Shown piece by piece: positions 18,266 to 26,978 of a stretch of 64,000 bases of DNA; the first letter of the stretch is position 1, and the number at the start of each line of letters is the position of its first letter. The position numbers and the translations under genes are program-made. The notes under the pieces are model-generated. The model made no database searches and was not told the DNA's origin. It saw only the letters and a list, made by a program, of their open reading frames with translations. Origin of the DNA: Enterococcus_E cecorum_C (GTDB lineage Bacteria; Bacillota; Bacilli; Lactobacillales; Enterococcaceae); the NCBI RefSeq assembly GCF_052119425.1, contig NZ_JBQKFH010000001.1, positions 56,024-120,023 of the forward strand, written 5' to 3'.

Positions 18266-19876
18266 ATGAAAAAATGGATGACAGTAGGTAGTGTTTTGGT
18301 AGCGAGCAGTGCACTTTTATTAGCAGGTTGTAGCAAAAAAGATGAAGCAGCGAGCCCAGATTATAAATTAGAAAAAGTGAAATTTCCTTTAAAAGATGAA
18401 GTGACTTTGAAATTTATGACTTCTTCTTCACCATTATCACCAAAAAATCCAAACCAAAAATTGATTTTAAAGCGGATGGAAAAAGCGACAAATGTTCATA
18501 TTGATTGGACGAATTATCAATCTGATTTTGCTGAAAAACGAAATCTAGATATCTCATCTGGGGATTTACCAGATGCCATTCATAATGATGGGGCTTCAGA
18601 TGTGGAATTAATGAACTGGGCAAAACAAGGCGTCATCGTTCCTGTAGAAGATTTAATTAAAGACTATATGCCTAACTTGAAAAAAATTCTTGATGAAAAC
18701 CCTCAATACAAATCCATGATTACAGCACCGGATGGACATATTTATTCTTTCCCTTGGATTGAAGAATTAGGTGAAGGTAAAGAGTCTATTCATAGTGTGA
18801 ATGATATGGCTTGGATTAATGTTGATTGGTTGAAAAAATTGAACTTGCCAATGCCACAAACAACAGATGATTTAGTGAAAGTTTTAGAAGCCTTTAAAAC
18901 GCAAGATCCAAACGGAAATGGTAAACAAGATGAAATTCCGATGTCCTTTGTAAATGGTGGAGGTAATGAAGACTTCAAAATGTTGTTTGGAGCATTTGGT
19001 ATTGGGGACAATGATGATCATTTAGTTGTAAATAATGATGGTACAGTCGATTTTACTGCTGATAATGAAGAATATAAAGAAGGCGTTAAATTTATGCGCC
19101 AATTACAAGAAAAAGGATTAATTGATAAAGAAGCTTTTGAACAAGACTGGAATACTTATATTGCCAAAGGTGCGGATAAACGTTATGGTGTTTACTTTAC
19201 TTGGGATAAGGCGAATGTATCAGGCATGAATGATTCTTATGATGTATTACCTGCATTGGCTGGCCCAAGTGGTAAAAAACATATTACTCGCTCAAATGGT
19301 ATGGGATTCCAACGCGATCGTATGGTGATTACAAGTGCCAATAAAAACCTTGAGTTAACTGCCAAATGGATTGATTATCAATATCGACCACTTCAATCCG
19401 TCCAAAATAACTGGGGAACTTATGGCGATAAGAAACAACAAAATATTTTCGAATTTGATAAAGCAACCAATTCATTGAAACACTTACCATTAGAAGGTAC
19501 GGCACCAGCTGAATTGCGTCAAAAGACTGAAATTGGTGGACCATTAGCCATTCTAAATAGTTATTATGGAAAAGTGACCACAATGCCTGATGATGCAAAA
19601 TGGCGTTTAGATTTGTTGAAAGAATACTATGTTCCTTATATGGATAATGAAAATATCTATCCAAAAGTATTCATGAAAGAAAAAGATTTAGACAAGATTA
19701 GCCAAGTAGAAGCAGATATGAATGATTATATTTATCGTAAACGTGCAGAATGGATTGTAAATGGCAATATTGATAAAGAATGGGACAGTTATTTGAAAGA
19801 GCTAGATAAATATGGCTTAAACGATTGGTTGAAGATTAAGCAAAAATATTATGATAGCAATCAAAAGAATCAATAG
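18266..19876 (+). CDS. Oligosaccharide-binding lipoprotein (family 1, SusX-like)
   Basis: The 536-residue protein starts with a lipoprotein signal peptide (MKKWMTVGSVLVASSALLLAGC); the lipidated Cys is residue 22. The large two-lobed binding domain is of the LplA/YtcQ-like size class used for oligosaccharides. A segment DPNGNGKQDEIP at about residues 214-225 resembles a calcium-binding loop. ATG 18266 follows TTGGAGA. It should capture sucrose or fructo-oligosaccharides for the two permeases upstream; the exact ligand is inferred from the GH32 gene next to it. Confidence 0.9.
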   Translation: MKKWMTVGSVLVASSALLLAGCSKKDEAASPDYKLEKVKFPLKDEVTLKFMTSSSPLSPKNPNQKLILKRMEKATNVHIDWTNYQSDFAEKRNLDISSGDLPDAIHNDGASDVELMNWAKQGVIVPVEDLIKDYMPNLKKILDENPQYKSMITAPDGHIYSFPWIEELGEGKESIHSVNDMAWINVDWLKKLNLPMPQTTDDLVKVLEAFKTQDPNGNGKQDEIPMSFVNGGGNEDFKMLFGAFGIGDNDDHLVVNNDGTVDFTADNEEYKEGVKFMRQLQEKGLIDKEAFEQDWNTYIAKGADKRYGVYFTWDKANVSGMNDSYDVLPALAGPSGKKHITRSNGMGFQRDRMVITSANKNLELTAKWIDYQYRPLQSVQNNWGTYGDKKQQNIFEFDKATNSLKHLPLEGTAPAELRQKTEIGGPLAILNSYYGKVTTMPDDAKWRLDLLKEYYVPYMDNENIYPKVFMKEKDLDKISQVEADMNDYIYRKRAEWIVNGNIDKEWDSYLKELDKYGLNDWLKIKQKYYDSNQKNQ

Positions 19877-19886
19877 GAGGATATTC

Positions 19887-21248
19887 ATGTATAGTATTGA
19901 ACGTGCAAATGAATATATTCAAGCAAACAAACATCATGTGACGGCAACCTATCAACCTAAACTACATTTTATTCCAGAAATCGGTTGGATGAACGATCCT
20001 AATGGCTTTGTATATTACAAAGGAGAATATCATCTTTTTTATCAATATAATCCATATGATAGTAAATGGGATACAATGCATTGGGGTCATGCGAAAAGTA
20101 AGGATTTAGCGCATTGGGAATATTTACCTATCGCCTTAGCACCAGATCAAGATTATGACAAAAATGGTTGTTTTTCAGGTTCAGCTTTAGTAGTTGATGA
20201 TACACTTTGGTTAATGTATACCGGCCATATTGTGAATGAAGATGGCTCAATTTCTCAAGTGCAGAATATGGCTTACTCTACTGATGGTATTACTTTCCAT
20301 AAAATTAAGGAAAATCCAGTTATTACAGGTCAACAATTACCTAATGAAATTAGTAGAAGTGATTTTCGAGACCCAAAATTATTTGAAAAAGATGGCAAGT
20401 ATTATGCAGTGGTTGCGACTCAGCATTTGGATCAAGTTGGTTGTGTAGTATTAATAGAATCTGAGAATTTGCTTGATTGGTCTTATAAGTCGATTTTTCT
20501 AAAAGGTGAGCAAAATCAAGGCATTGTCTGGGAATGTCCGGATTATTTTGAAATGGATGGTCAAAGTTATCTGATTGTGTCTCCAATGCAATATCATTCT
20601 GAGTATTTAGACTTTAATAATCAAAATTCAAATATCATTATGCAAGGTCGAGTGGACTGGCAAGTAGGGAAATTTTATCCTAGCAATCTGAAAGAAATTG
20701 ACCATGGTCATGACTTTTATGCTGCTCAAACAACTAAAAATGCAAATAATGAACGAATCATGATTGCTTGGATGCATACTTGGGGACGACCACTGATTAC
20801 AGATCAATTACAACATGGCTGGTTTGGCTCGATGTGTTTGCCTCGAATCTTAAGCGTGCAGGAAAACCAGATCATTCAAAAACTACCCGAAAGTTTGGCT
20901 AATCAGTTCGTAGAGGTTGAATTAAACGAAGAATTGAACCAACCTTCAAAACTTGAAATCGACATTAAAGATACGATTGAATTGAAATTAGGAACCAAAG
21001 AGGATTATATTTCTTTTGGGTATGACGCTTTTAGAAAAGAAGTTTATATTGATAGAAAAAATCTGAAGTATCAGCTAATTGGCGAAGAACGCAATCCTGT
21101 TTTATACCGTGGTGTGCAAATTCAAGCGACTCATTTGACCGCGTATATCGATCAGCAAAGCATTGAAATCTTTGTCAATGATGGCCAAGAAGTGCTTACC
21201 TCTGTCTTTTATATCGAAGGAACTAAAAAGGTTTATTCGCAAATATAA
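19887..21248 (+). CDS. GH32 beta-fructosidase / sucrose(-6-phosphate) hydrolase (SusH-like)
   Basis: The 453-residue GH32 enzyme has the three catalytic motifs: WMNDPNG (nucleophile Asp, about residue 37), FRDPK (transition-state Asp) and WECPD (acid/base Glu). A C-terminal beta-sandwich follows (about 330-453). There is no signal peptide, so it acts in the cytoplasm on imported sugar. The ABC context suggests non-phosphorylated sucrose or short fructans rather than a PTS-derived sucrose-6-phosphate. ATG 19887 follows TAGGAGG; the open frame back to 19851 overlaps the lipoprotein gene. Confidence 0.92.
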   Translation: MYSIERANEYIQANKHHVTATYQPKLHFIPEIGWMNDPNGFVYYKGEYHLFYQYNPYDSKWDTMHWGHAKSKDLAHWEYLPIALAPDQDYDKNGCFSGSALVVDDTLWLMYTGHIVNEDGSISQVQNMAYSTDGITFHKIKENPVITGQQLPNEISRSDFRDPKLFEKDGKYYAVVATQHLDQVGCVVLIESENLLDWSYKSIFLKGEQNQGIVWECPDYFEMDGQSYLIVSPMQYHSEYLDFNNQNSNIIMQGRVDWQVGKFYPSNLKEIDHGHDFYAAQTTKNANNERIMIAWMHTWGRPLITDQLQHGWFGSMCLPRILSVQENQIIQKLPESLANQFVEVELNEELNQPSKLEIDIKDTIELKLGTKEDYISFGYDAFRKEVYIDRKNLKYQLIGEERNPVLYRGVQIQATHLTAYIDQQSIEIFVNDGQEVLTSVFYIEGTKKVYSQI

Positions 21249-21284
21249 AAAACTTGTATTATAATATATTTGTCATGAATGCGG

Positions 21285-21312
21285 TTGACAAAATCAGAAA
21301 ATTTAGTATGAT
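21285..21312 (+). promoter_or_regulatory. Promoter of the EIIA-Glc gene
   Basis: TTGACA (21285-21290) and TATGAT (21307-21312) are 16 bases apart, about 55 bases before the start codon. Confidence 0.75.
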
Positions 21313-21366
21313 AAAAATGTAGAACTGTTCCCACATGGTGAAAATTCAAATAAAGGAGCAATCGAT

Positions 21367-21891
21367 ATGGGACTATTTGGCAAATTATTCGGTAAAAAAG
21401 AAGAAAATCAGGAAGTTGTTGTAAGCGCTGTGAACTTAAATCCAGGTGAAGTGGCTGCTGTGGTATCAGGTGAAGCTGTGGCACTAAACACTGTAAATGA
21501 CCCAGTATTTTCAAGTGAAATGATGGGGAAAGGGATTGCGATTAAGCCAAGTGCTAATGAAGTCTACGCACCAGTTAGCGGTGAATTAACAGTCTTTTAT
21601 CCTTCTATGCACGCATATGGTATTAAAGGCGATGATGGCGTAGAAATTCTTATCCATATCGGTATTGATACAGTGAACTTAGAAGGTAAACACTTTACTT
21701 CTAAGAAAAAACAAGGAGATCGTTTAGTTGCTGGCGAATTACTAGGTACTTTTGACCGTAATGCTATTAGCAAAGATGGTTACGATACTACAGTGATGTT
21801 AATTGTGACAAATACGGACAACTATGCAGAAGTCGCACCAGTTAAAACAGGCGAAGTCGCAGCAAAAGAAGTAATACTAAACGTAAAATAA
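21367..21891 (+). CDS. crr: PTS glucose-family IIA protein (EIIA-Glc)
   Basis: The 174-residue soluble phosphocarrier of the glucose superfamily has the two active-site histidines at His82 (PSMHAYGI) and His97 (ILIHIGIDTV, the phosphorylated one) and the usual SGE..VF..MMGKG repeats. A stand-alone IIA can phosphorylate several IIBC partners for sucrose, trehalose or glucose. It has its own promoter and lies between the fructosidase and fructokinase genes, which suggests a role in sucrose metabolism. No IIBC gene is in the window. Confidence 0.92.
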   Translation: MGLFGKLFGKKEENQEVVVSAVNLNPGEVAAVVSGEAVALNTVNDPVFSSEMMGKGIAIKPSANEVYAPVSGELTVFYPSMHAYGIKGDDGVEILIHIGIDTVNLEGKHFTSKKKQGDRLVAGELLGTFDRNAISKDGYDTTVMLIVTNTDNYAEVAPVKTGEVAAKEVILNVK

Positions 21892-21933
21892 TAAAAAGGT
21901 CGTGAAGTAGCTTGCCTTGTAAACAATAATTGG

Positions 21934-21985
21934 ATTGGTTGGGAAATCCATTCATATTGGATTTTTCTAACCAATTTGTTTTGTT
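21934..21985 (+). terminator. Long hairpin after crr
   Basis: ATTGGTT pairs with AACCAAT and an inner AAATCCA with TGGATTT, followed by the weak T-tract TTTGTTTTG. It probably ends crr transcription with partial efficiency. Confidence 0.6.
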
Positions 21986-21994
21986 CGATAAATT

Positions 21995-22023
21995 TTGAAC
22001 AAAGTGTCATGAAAGGGTATACT
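21995..22023 (+). promoter_or_regulatory. Promoter of the fructokinase gene
   Basis: TTGAAC (21995-22000) and TATACT (22018-22023) are exactly 17 bases apart, about 55 bases before the GTG start. Confidence 0.7.
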
Positions 22024-22077
22024 TTCCTGATAAAGCGTTTTATAATAAGAATATCAATGTTCATGGGAGTGATTTTT

Positions 22078-22944
22078 GTGTATTACGGATCAATTGAAGC
22101 AGGTGGAACAAAATTTGTTTGCGCCATCGGTAATGAAGAATTAGAAATCTTAGAACGTGTGAGTTTTCCAACCACCACACCAGAAGAAACAATGAGTGCG
22201 GTGATTGACTATTTTAAAAAATATCAAGATGAATTAGCAAGTATCGGTGTTGGTTCATTTGGGCCTATCGATATTCATCCTGATTCACCAACTTATGGTT
22301 ATATCACTTCAACACCAAAATTAGCTTGGCAAAACTATGACTTTGTCGGTGCGTTAAAGGCTGTTTTCGATGTGCCAATTGCATGGACGACTGACGTGAA
22401 CGCAGCGGCTTATGGAGAATATTATTATGGTCATGGTCAAGGTAAACATAGCGTGGTTTACTACACAATCGGTACTGGTGTAGGTGGTGGTGCCATTCAA
22501 GATGGACGTTTTGTAGAAGGATTCAGCCATCCAGAAATGGGCCATATGCTAGTGGTTCCTCATAAAGATGATGATTTTAAAGGTGCTTGTCCATTCCACG
22601 GTAACTGTCTAGAAGGAATGGCAGCTGGACCTGCAGTGGAAAAACGTCTAGGAATCAAAGGTCAAGACGTGCCAGCGGATCATCCATACTGGGAACAAGA
22701 AGCATACTATATTGCGCAATGTGCATATAATACGACTTTGATGCTCTCTCCTGATGTGATAATCTTCGGTGGTGGTGTGATGAAACAAGAACACATGATG
22801 GAACGTGTGCATCGTCAATTCAAAGAGTTATTGAAAGATTATGTGAAAACGCCGGAATTATCAGAGTACATCGTAACTCCTAAATTGGTCGACAATGCGG
22901 CAACTATTGGCTGCTTAGCGATGGCCAAAGATTTATTGAAATAG
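22078..22944 (+). CDS. scrK: ROK-family fructokinase
   Basis: The 288-residue ROK sugar kinase phosphorylates fructose to fructose-6-phosphate. It has the ATP-binding N terminus (YYGSIEAGGTKFVCA), the DVNAAAYGEYYYGHG motif with catalytic Asp, and the ROK zinc site (HPEMGHM...CPFHGNCLEGMAAGP). GTG 22078 is chosen: it lies 8 bases after GGGAG and gives the typical MYYG-like start; the open frame runs back to 21976. It would use the fructose released by the GH32 enzyme. Confidence 0.92.
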   Translation: MYYGSIEAGGTKFVCAIGNEELEILERVSFPTTTPEETMSAVIDYFKKYQDELASIGVGSFGPIDIHPDSPTYGYITSTPKLAWQNYDFVGALKAVFDVPIAWTTDVNAAAYGEYYYGHGQGKHSVVYYTIGTGVGGGAIQDGRFVEGFSHPEMGHMLVVPHKDDDFKGACPFHGNCLEGMAAGPAVEKRLGIKGQDVPADHPYWEQEAYYIAQCAYNTTLMLSPDVIIFGGGVMKQEHMMERVHRQFKELLKDYVKTPELSEYIVTPKLVDNAATIGCLAMAKDLLK

Positions 22945-22951
22945 AAATGTG

Positions 22952-22993
22952 TGAACGTTACAGAGGTTTTTCTTTGTAACGTTCATTTTTTTT
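22952..22993 (+). terminator. Terminator of scrK
   Basis: TGAACGTTACA (22952-22962) pairs with TGTAACGTTCA (22975-22985), an 11-base perfect stem, followed by eight T. Confidence 0.93.
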
Positions 22994-23013
22994 GTTATAA
23001 TTTAAATTAAAAC

Positions 23014-23116
23014 TTTATTAAACCTTTCTAATCTGATATAATGTAAATCACATAAAATGAAAACGAAAAATTTTCATCGCTTGCTTACATTCAAGAAATT
23101 CCTTGATTTGGCAAGC
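23014..23116 (+). promoter_or_regulatory. serC promoter and downstream dyad leader
   Basis: A -10 TATAAT at 23037-23042 with a weak -35 (TTTATT, 23014-23019) is followed by a nested dyad at 23079-23116: GCTTGC with GCAAGC outside, and CAAGaAATTcCTTG in the centre. The dyad has no T-tail. It may be an operator or a leader stem for the serine genes. Confidence 0.5.
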
Positions 23117-23145
23117 AAAATTATTTTAAAGGATTGGTGATTTCT

Positions 23146-24228
23146 GTGTTTAATTTCTCTGCAGGTCCAGCTGTTTTACCAAAAGAAGTGTTGCAAAAAG
23201 CTCAAAGTGAATTCCTAAATTACGAACAAAGTGGTATGTCAGTGATGGAGATGAGTCACCGATCCAAACTTTACGATGCGATTATTAAAGATTGTGAGCA
23301 ACATTTGCGCGATTTGATGAATATTCCTGATAATTATCATGTTTTATTCCTTCAAGGTGGGGCAAGCTTGCAATTTAGTATGATTCCACTTAATTTAGCT
23401 CAAGGCAAAAAAGCGTTATATGTAAATACGGGTGCTTGGGCCAAAAAAGCGATTCAAGCAGCCAAACAAGTCCCTGGTGTTGAAGTGGAAGTGATCGCAA
23501 GTAGTGAAGATCAAAACTTTACTTATGTTCCTGAAGTAAGCATTGATCAGGTCGACCAAAACGCGGCTTATGTGCATATTACGACTAATGAGACAATCGG
23601 CGGGGTGACCTATGATAAGTTACCAGATTGCGGCAAGGTGCCAATTGTCGCAGATATGTCTTCTAATATCTTAGCTAATGATTTCAAGGTGGAAGATTTT
23701 GGCGTGATTTATGCCGGTGCGCAAAAGAATCTCGGACCATCTGGGGTGACATTGGTGATTATTCGTGATGATTTATTGAATAAGGAACCAATTTTTGCAC
23801 CGATGCTTGATTTTGCCTTACAAGCGAAAAATCGTTCCCTTTATAATACGCCACCTACCTATGCCATTTATATCATGAAATTAGTTTTAGAATGGGTGAA
23901 AGAACAAGGCGGCGTACCAGCGATGATTCAACAAGATCAAGCCAAGGCCAAACTTTTATATGACACCATTGATCAGTCTAAACTATTTTCAAATCCGGTG
24001 GCGAAAAAGAATCGCTCCATTACAAATATTCCTTTCGTGACTGGGGATGAAGCATTAGATCAATTATTTAATGAACAAGCCTTAACCCAAGGGTTACAAA
24101 ATTTAAAAGGGCATCGCAGTGTTGGTGGGATGCGTGCTAGTTTGTATAATGCCTTTCCATATGAAGGGGTCGAAGCGTTGGTTACGTTTATGAAGGCATT
24201 TGAAGCGGAAAACGGAGGAGAAAAATAA
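23146..24228 (+). CDS. serC: Phosphoserine aminotransferase
   Basis: SerC makes 3-phosphoserine from phosphohydroxypyruvate and glutamate, the second step of serine synthesis. The 360-residue fold-type I PLP enzyme begins FNFSAGPAVLP, has the phosphate-binding FLQGGASLQF, and a PLP lysine in YAGAQKNLGPSG (about residue 193). GTG 23146 is preferred over an in-frame TTG at 23134 because it gives the conserved start right after the GGTGA site. Its stop overlaps the serA ATG by one base (TAATG), so the two are coupled. Confidence 0.95.
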   Translation: MFNFSAGPAVLPKEVLQKAQSEFLNYEQSGMSVMEMSHRSKLYDAIIKDCEQHLRDLMNIPDNYHVLFLQGGASLQFSMIPLNLAQGKKALYVNTGAWAKKAIQAAKQVPGVEVEVIASSEDQNFTYVPEVSIDQVDQNAAYVHITTNETIGGVTYDKLPDCGKVPIVADMSSNILANDFKVEDFGVIYAGAQKNLGPSGVTLVIIRDDLLNKEPIFAPMLDFALQAKNRSLYNTPPTYAIYIMKLVLEWVKEQGGVPAMIQQDQAKAKLLYDTIDQSKLFSNPVAKKNRSITNIPFVTGDEALDQLFNEQALTQGLQNLKGHRSVGGMRASLYNAFPYEGVEALVTFMKAFEAENGGEK

Positions 24229-25412
24229 TGTATCAAATTAAAACATTTAATGCAATTGCGCCAGAAGGTTTGAATCGTTTTGAAAAGGAAAATTATGCGA
24301 TTAATGAAAGTGATCAGCCGGATGCGATTATTTTAAGAAGTCAAAAGTTACATGATTATGCTTTTCCATCTTCAGTTTTAGCCGTAGCCAGAGCAGGTGC
24401 AGGAACCAATAATATTCCGGTAGATGCTTGTACCGAAAAAGGCATTGTCGTCTTTAATACACCAGGTGCCAATGCCAATGCGGTGAAAGAATTGGTTTTA
24501 GCAAGTCTTTTAATGAGTGTGCGTCCTATCTTAAAAGGCGCACAGTGGGTTCAAAGCTTATCTGGTGAAAATGCGGAAGAACAAGTCGAAGTCAATAAAA
24601 AGCAATTTGTAGGGAATGAATTAGAAGGAAAACGTCTTGGCGTCATCGGGCTTGGTTCAATTGGTGCGATGGTAGCCAATGATGCTTATCGCTTAGGCAT
24701 GGAAGTGGTGGGCTATGATCCTTATGTTTCTGTGGATACGGCTTGGAGTATTTCTCGTCGTGTCAAACGTGCCACCCAAATAGAAGAAGTTTTACAGACT
24801 TGCGATTTTATCACGCTTCATTTACCATTAAATGATAAGACCCGTGGCATGATTTCCACTCGCGAGTTTAGTATGATGAAGCCCACTGCGCAATTATTAA
24901 ACTTCTCTCGTGGCGAAATTGTCGATGTCGATGCTGTTTTAGAAGCTGTAACAAGTAAAAAATTAGCAGGATATGTGACAGATTTTGCGGATAGTCGCTT
25001 ACTTCATCAAGAAAATATTGTGATTTTACCGCATTTAGGAGCCTCTACACAAGAAGCGGAAGTGAACTGTGCGAAGATGGCTGCTCGTACCCTCAAACGT
25101 TATTTAGAAACAGGTGCAATTAAATATTCGGTAAACTTCCCACAGGTTGAAATGGCCTTTCAATCGCCTTATCGTCTATCTATTATTCACCGCAATATTC
25201 CAAATATGCTTGGAAAGATTTCAGCGGTGATTGCAAGTTTAGATATTAATATTGACAACATGTTAAACCGTGGGCGTGACGAGTATGCCTATACGCTGGT
25301 GGATGTGAATGAACAAGATCCTCAAGTCATTGCTGATGTGGTCGAAAAATTAAGTACACAAGATGATATTATTCGTGTACGCAGTATTCAATATACGGAG
25401 GTCCCTTATTAA
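24228..25412 (+). CDS. serA: D-3-phosphoglycerate dehydrogenase
   Basis: SerA catalyses the first step of serine synthesis. The 394-residue protein is the short form: substrate domain, NAD-binding Rossmann fold (GLGSIGAMVAND, about residues 141-152), catalytic Arg/Glu/His region (LNFSRGEIVD...LPHLGAST), and a C-terminal ACT domain (about 320-394; IIHRNIPNMLGKISAV), a likely site for serine feedback. The intervening ASB domain of the long form is absent. It overlaps both serC and the DUF1015 gene by one base. Confidence 0.93.
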   Translation: MYQIKTFNAIAPEGLNRFEKENYAINESDQPDAIILRSQKLHDYAFPSSVLAVARAGAGTNNIPVDACTEKGIVVFNTPGANANAVKELVLASLLMSVRPILKGAQWVQSLSGENAEEQVEVNKKQFVGNELEGKRLGVIGLGSIGAMVANDAYRLGMEVVGYDPYVSVDTAWSISRRVKRATQIEEVLQTCDFITLHLPLNDKTRGMISTREFSMMKPTAQLLNFSRGEIVDVDAVLEAVTSKKLAGYVTDFADSRLLHQENIVILPHLGASTQEAEVNCAKMAARTLKRYLETGAIKYSVNFPQVEMAFQSPYRLSIIHRNIPNMLGKISAVIASLDINIDNMLNRGRDEYAYTLVDVNEQDPQVIADVVEKLSTQDDIIRVRSIQYTEVPY

Positions 25413-26638
25413 TGGTAGATGTACAACCTTTTCGCGCAATCCGTCCTAATGAGCAATTAGCTTCTCAAGTGGCTTGTTTACCTTATGATGTGATTGACAC
25501 CAATGAAGCACGTGTTGAATCTCAGGATAATCCTTATAGTTATTATCATATTGATCGTAGTGAGATTGCCTTTGACGATGATTTCAATCCATATGATCCA
25601 AAGGTATATGAATTAGCCAATCAGACCTTACAACAATTCTTGCAAAAAGGTTGGTTAAAAAAAGAGGATAAGCCATGTTTTTATTTGTATGAATTAACGA
25701 TGGATGGCCGTAAGCAAACAGGAATTGCGGCTAGCACGTCAATTGATGATTATGTCAATGATCAAATTAAAAAGCATGAATTTACCCGACCAGCCAAAGA
25801 ACAAGATCGCATCAATCATATCAAAGCTTGTGATGCCAACACTTCACCAATCTTTTTAAGCTATCGTCAACCACAGGCGATGCAACATTTGGTAGAGGAA
25901 TGGAAAGCCAATCATGCGCCGGTATATGATTTTACCAAATATCATGGTGTTACCCATCGCTTATGGGTGGTAGATGATGAAGCTACAGTTGCTCAAATGG
26001 TTGCCCTTTTTGCACAGGTGCCGGCTTTATACATTGCGGACGGTCATCATCGGGCGGCTTCAGCAGTAAAAGTTGGCTTAGAAAAACGAGCACAAGGTCA
26101 AGCAAGTGCAGAAAGTGATTATTTCTTATCGATTATTTTTCCTGAACAAGAATTAAAGATTTTAGAATATAACCGTGTGATTAATGTTACGCCGCCAGCT
26201 GATTTTCTTGAACGCTTAGCAAAAATCTTTACCATTCAGCCAACGAGTGAAACGAAATCACAACAAAAAGGTGAGTTCAAGCTTTATTTTCAAAATCAGT
26301 GGTATACGTTGACTTTAGATGAAAGCTTAAGACCAACGGATGCCGTAGAAGGATTGGACGTGGCAGTTTTACAAAAATATGTGATTGAGGATATTTTTGG
26401 CATTATGGATGTCCGTACCGATGCGCGGATTGATTTCGTCGGGGGAATTCGTGGTTCAGAAGAATTGGCTCGTTTAGTGGATAGCGGGGCCTTTCAAGTA
26501 GCCTTTGCGCTTTATCCGACTTCGATGCAAGATTTATTAGCCGTGGCAGATGACAACCAAATTATGCCACCAAAATCTACTTGGTTTGAGCCAAAATTAT
26601 TGAGTGGTTTATTACTACACGATTTAGAAACAAGATGA
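25412..26638 (+). CDS. DUF1015 family protein
   Basis: The 408-residue cytoplasmic protein begins with VQPFRAIRPN and has ACLPYDVID (about 22-30), HEFTRPAKEQDR (about 118-129) and YIADGHHRAASA (about 206-217), the conserved blocks of DUF1015. Members often lie next to serA/serC in Firmicutes; I do not recognise a proven function for this one. It is translationally coupled to serA (TAATG), so a role tied to serine metabolism, such as a serine kinase-like activity, is possible but not shown here. Confidence 0.85.
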   Translation: MVDVQPFRAIRPNEQLASQVACLPYDVIDTNEARVESQDNPYSYYHIDRSEIAFDDDFNPYDPKVYELANQTLQQFLQKGWLKKEDKPCFYLYELTMDGRKQTGIAASTSIDDYVNDQIKKHEFTRPAKEQDRINHIKACDANTSPIFLSYRQPQAMQHLVEEWKANHAPVYDFTKYHGVTHRLWVVDDEATVAQMVALFAQVPALYIADGHHRAASAVKVGLEKRAQGQASAESDYFLSIIFPEQELKILEYNRVINVTPPADFLERLAKIFTIQPTSETKSQQKGEFKLYFQNQWYTLTLDESLRPTDAVEGLDVAVLQKYVIEDIFGIMDVRTDARIDFVGGIRGSEELARLVDSGAFQVAFALYPTSMQDLLAVADDNQIMPPKSTWFEPKLLSGLLLHDLETR

Positions 26639-26642
26639 CATC

Positions 26643-26690
26643 ATACTGCAGATAATTACAGTTTTTCGTAATTATCTGCAGTATCTTTAT
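26643..26690 (+). terminator. 17-base-pair hairpin after the serCA operon
   Basis: ATACTGCAGATAATTAC (26643-26659) pairs perfectly with GTAATTATCTGCAGTAT (26668-26684), with an 8-base loop. The T-tract after it is poor (CTTTATG), so it may act as a terminator or as an mRNA 3'-end stabiliser. Confidence 0.7.
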
Positions 26691-26946
26691 GCTGGAATCG
26701 TAAAGGATGAAGGGGGGACATCTGAATAAAACGAGGGATATTCAAGGATGAGTAATCTAATAACATTATTTTTACGCTTTACATATCATTACGGATTTTT
26801 GTAAGTATGTGTTGGAAAACGATGTAGCCTTTTTCATATTTGTAATCAAAGAGGTTCATCGTTTAAAGCGAAAAACTATATCAGAAGTAGACTATACGTT
26901 GTTTGAATGAATGAAAGAAGAATGTAAATAGATTTCATCCAAAAAA
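26691..26946. other. Gene-free AT-rich stretch
   Basis: I see no coding frame here on either strand. The only structure is a dyad of AAACGATG (26858-26865) with CATCGTTT about 30 bases later. Short frames are interrupted and match no family I know. Confidence 0.5.
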
Positions 26947-26978
26947 GCATGTGCCGTTTTTTGGCACATGCTTTTTTT
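26947..26978. terminator. Terminator at the 3' end of mntH
   Basis: GCATGTGCC (26947-26955) pairs with GGCACATGC (26963-26971), with A6 before and T7 after, so it can act in both directions. The T-run overlaps the mntH stop codon region. Confidence 0.9.

Noticed and set aside
23079..23116. T-box or riboswitch in front of serC
   Set aside because: No GGTGG core, no terminator and no known aptamer motif is visible; only a dyad is.
26691..26946. Remnant gene between the DUF1015 gene and mntH
   Set aside because: No frame longer than a few tens of codons and no recognisable protein similarity was found on either strand.
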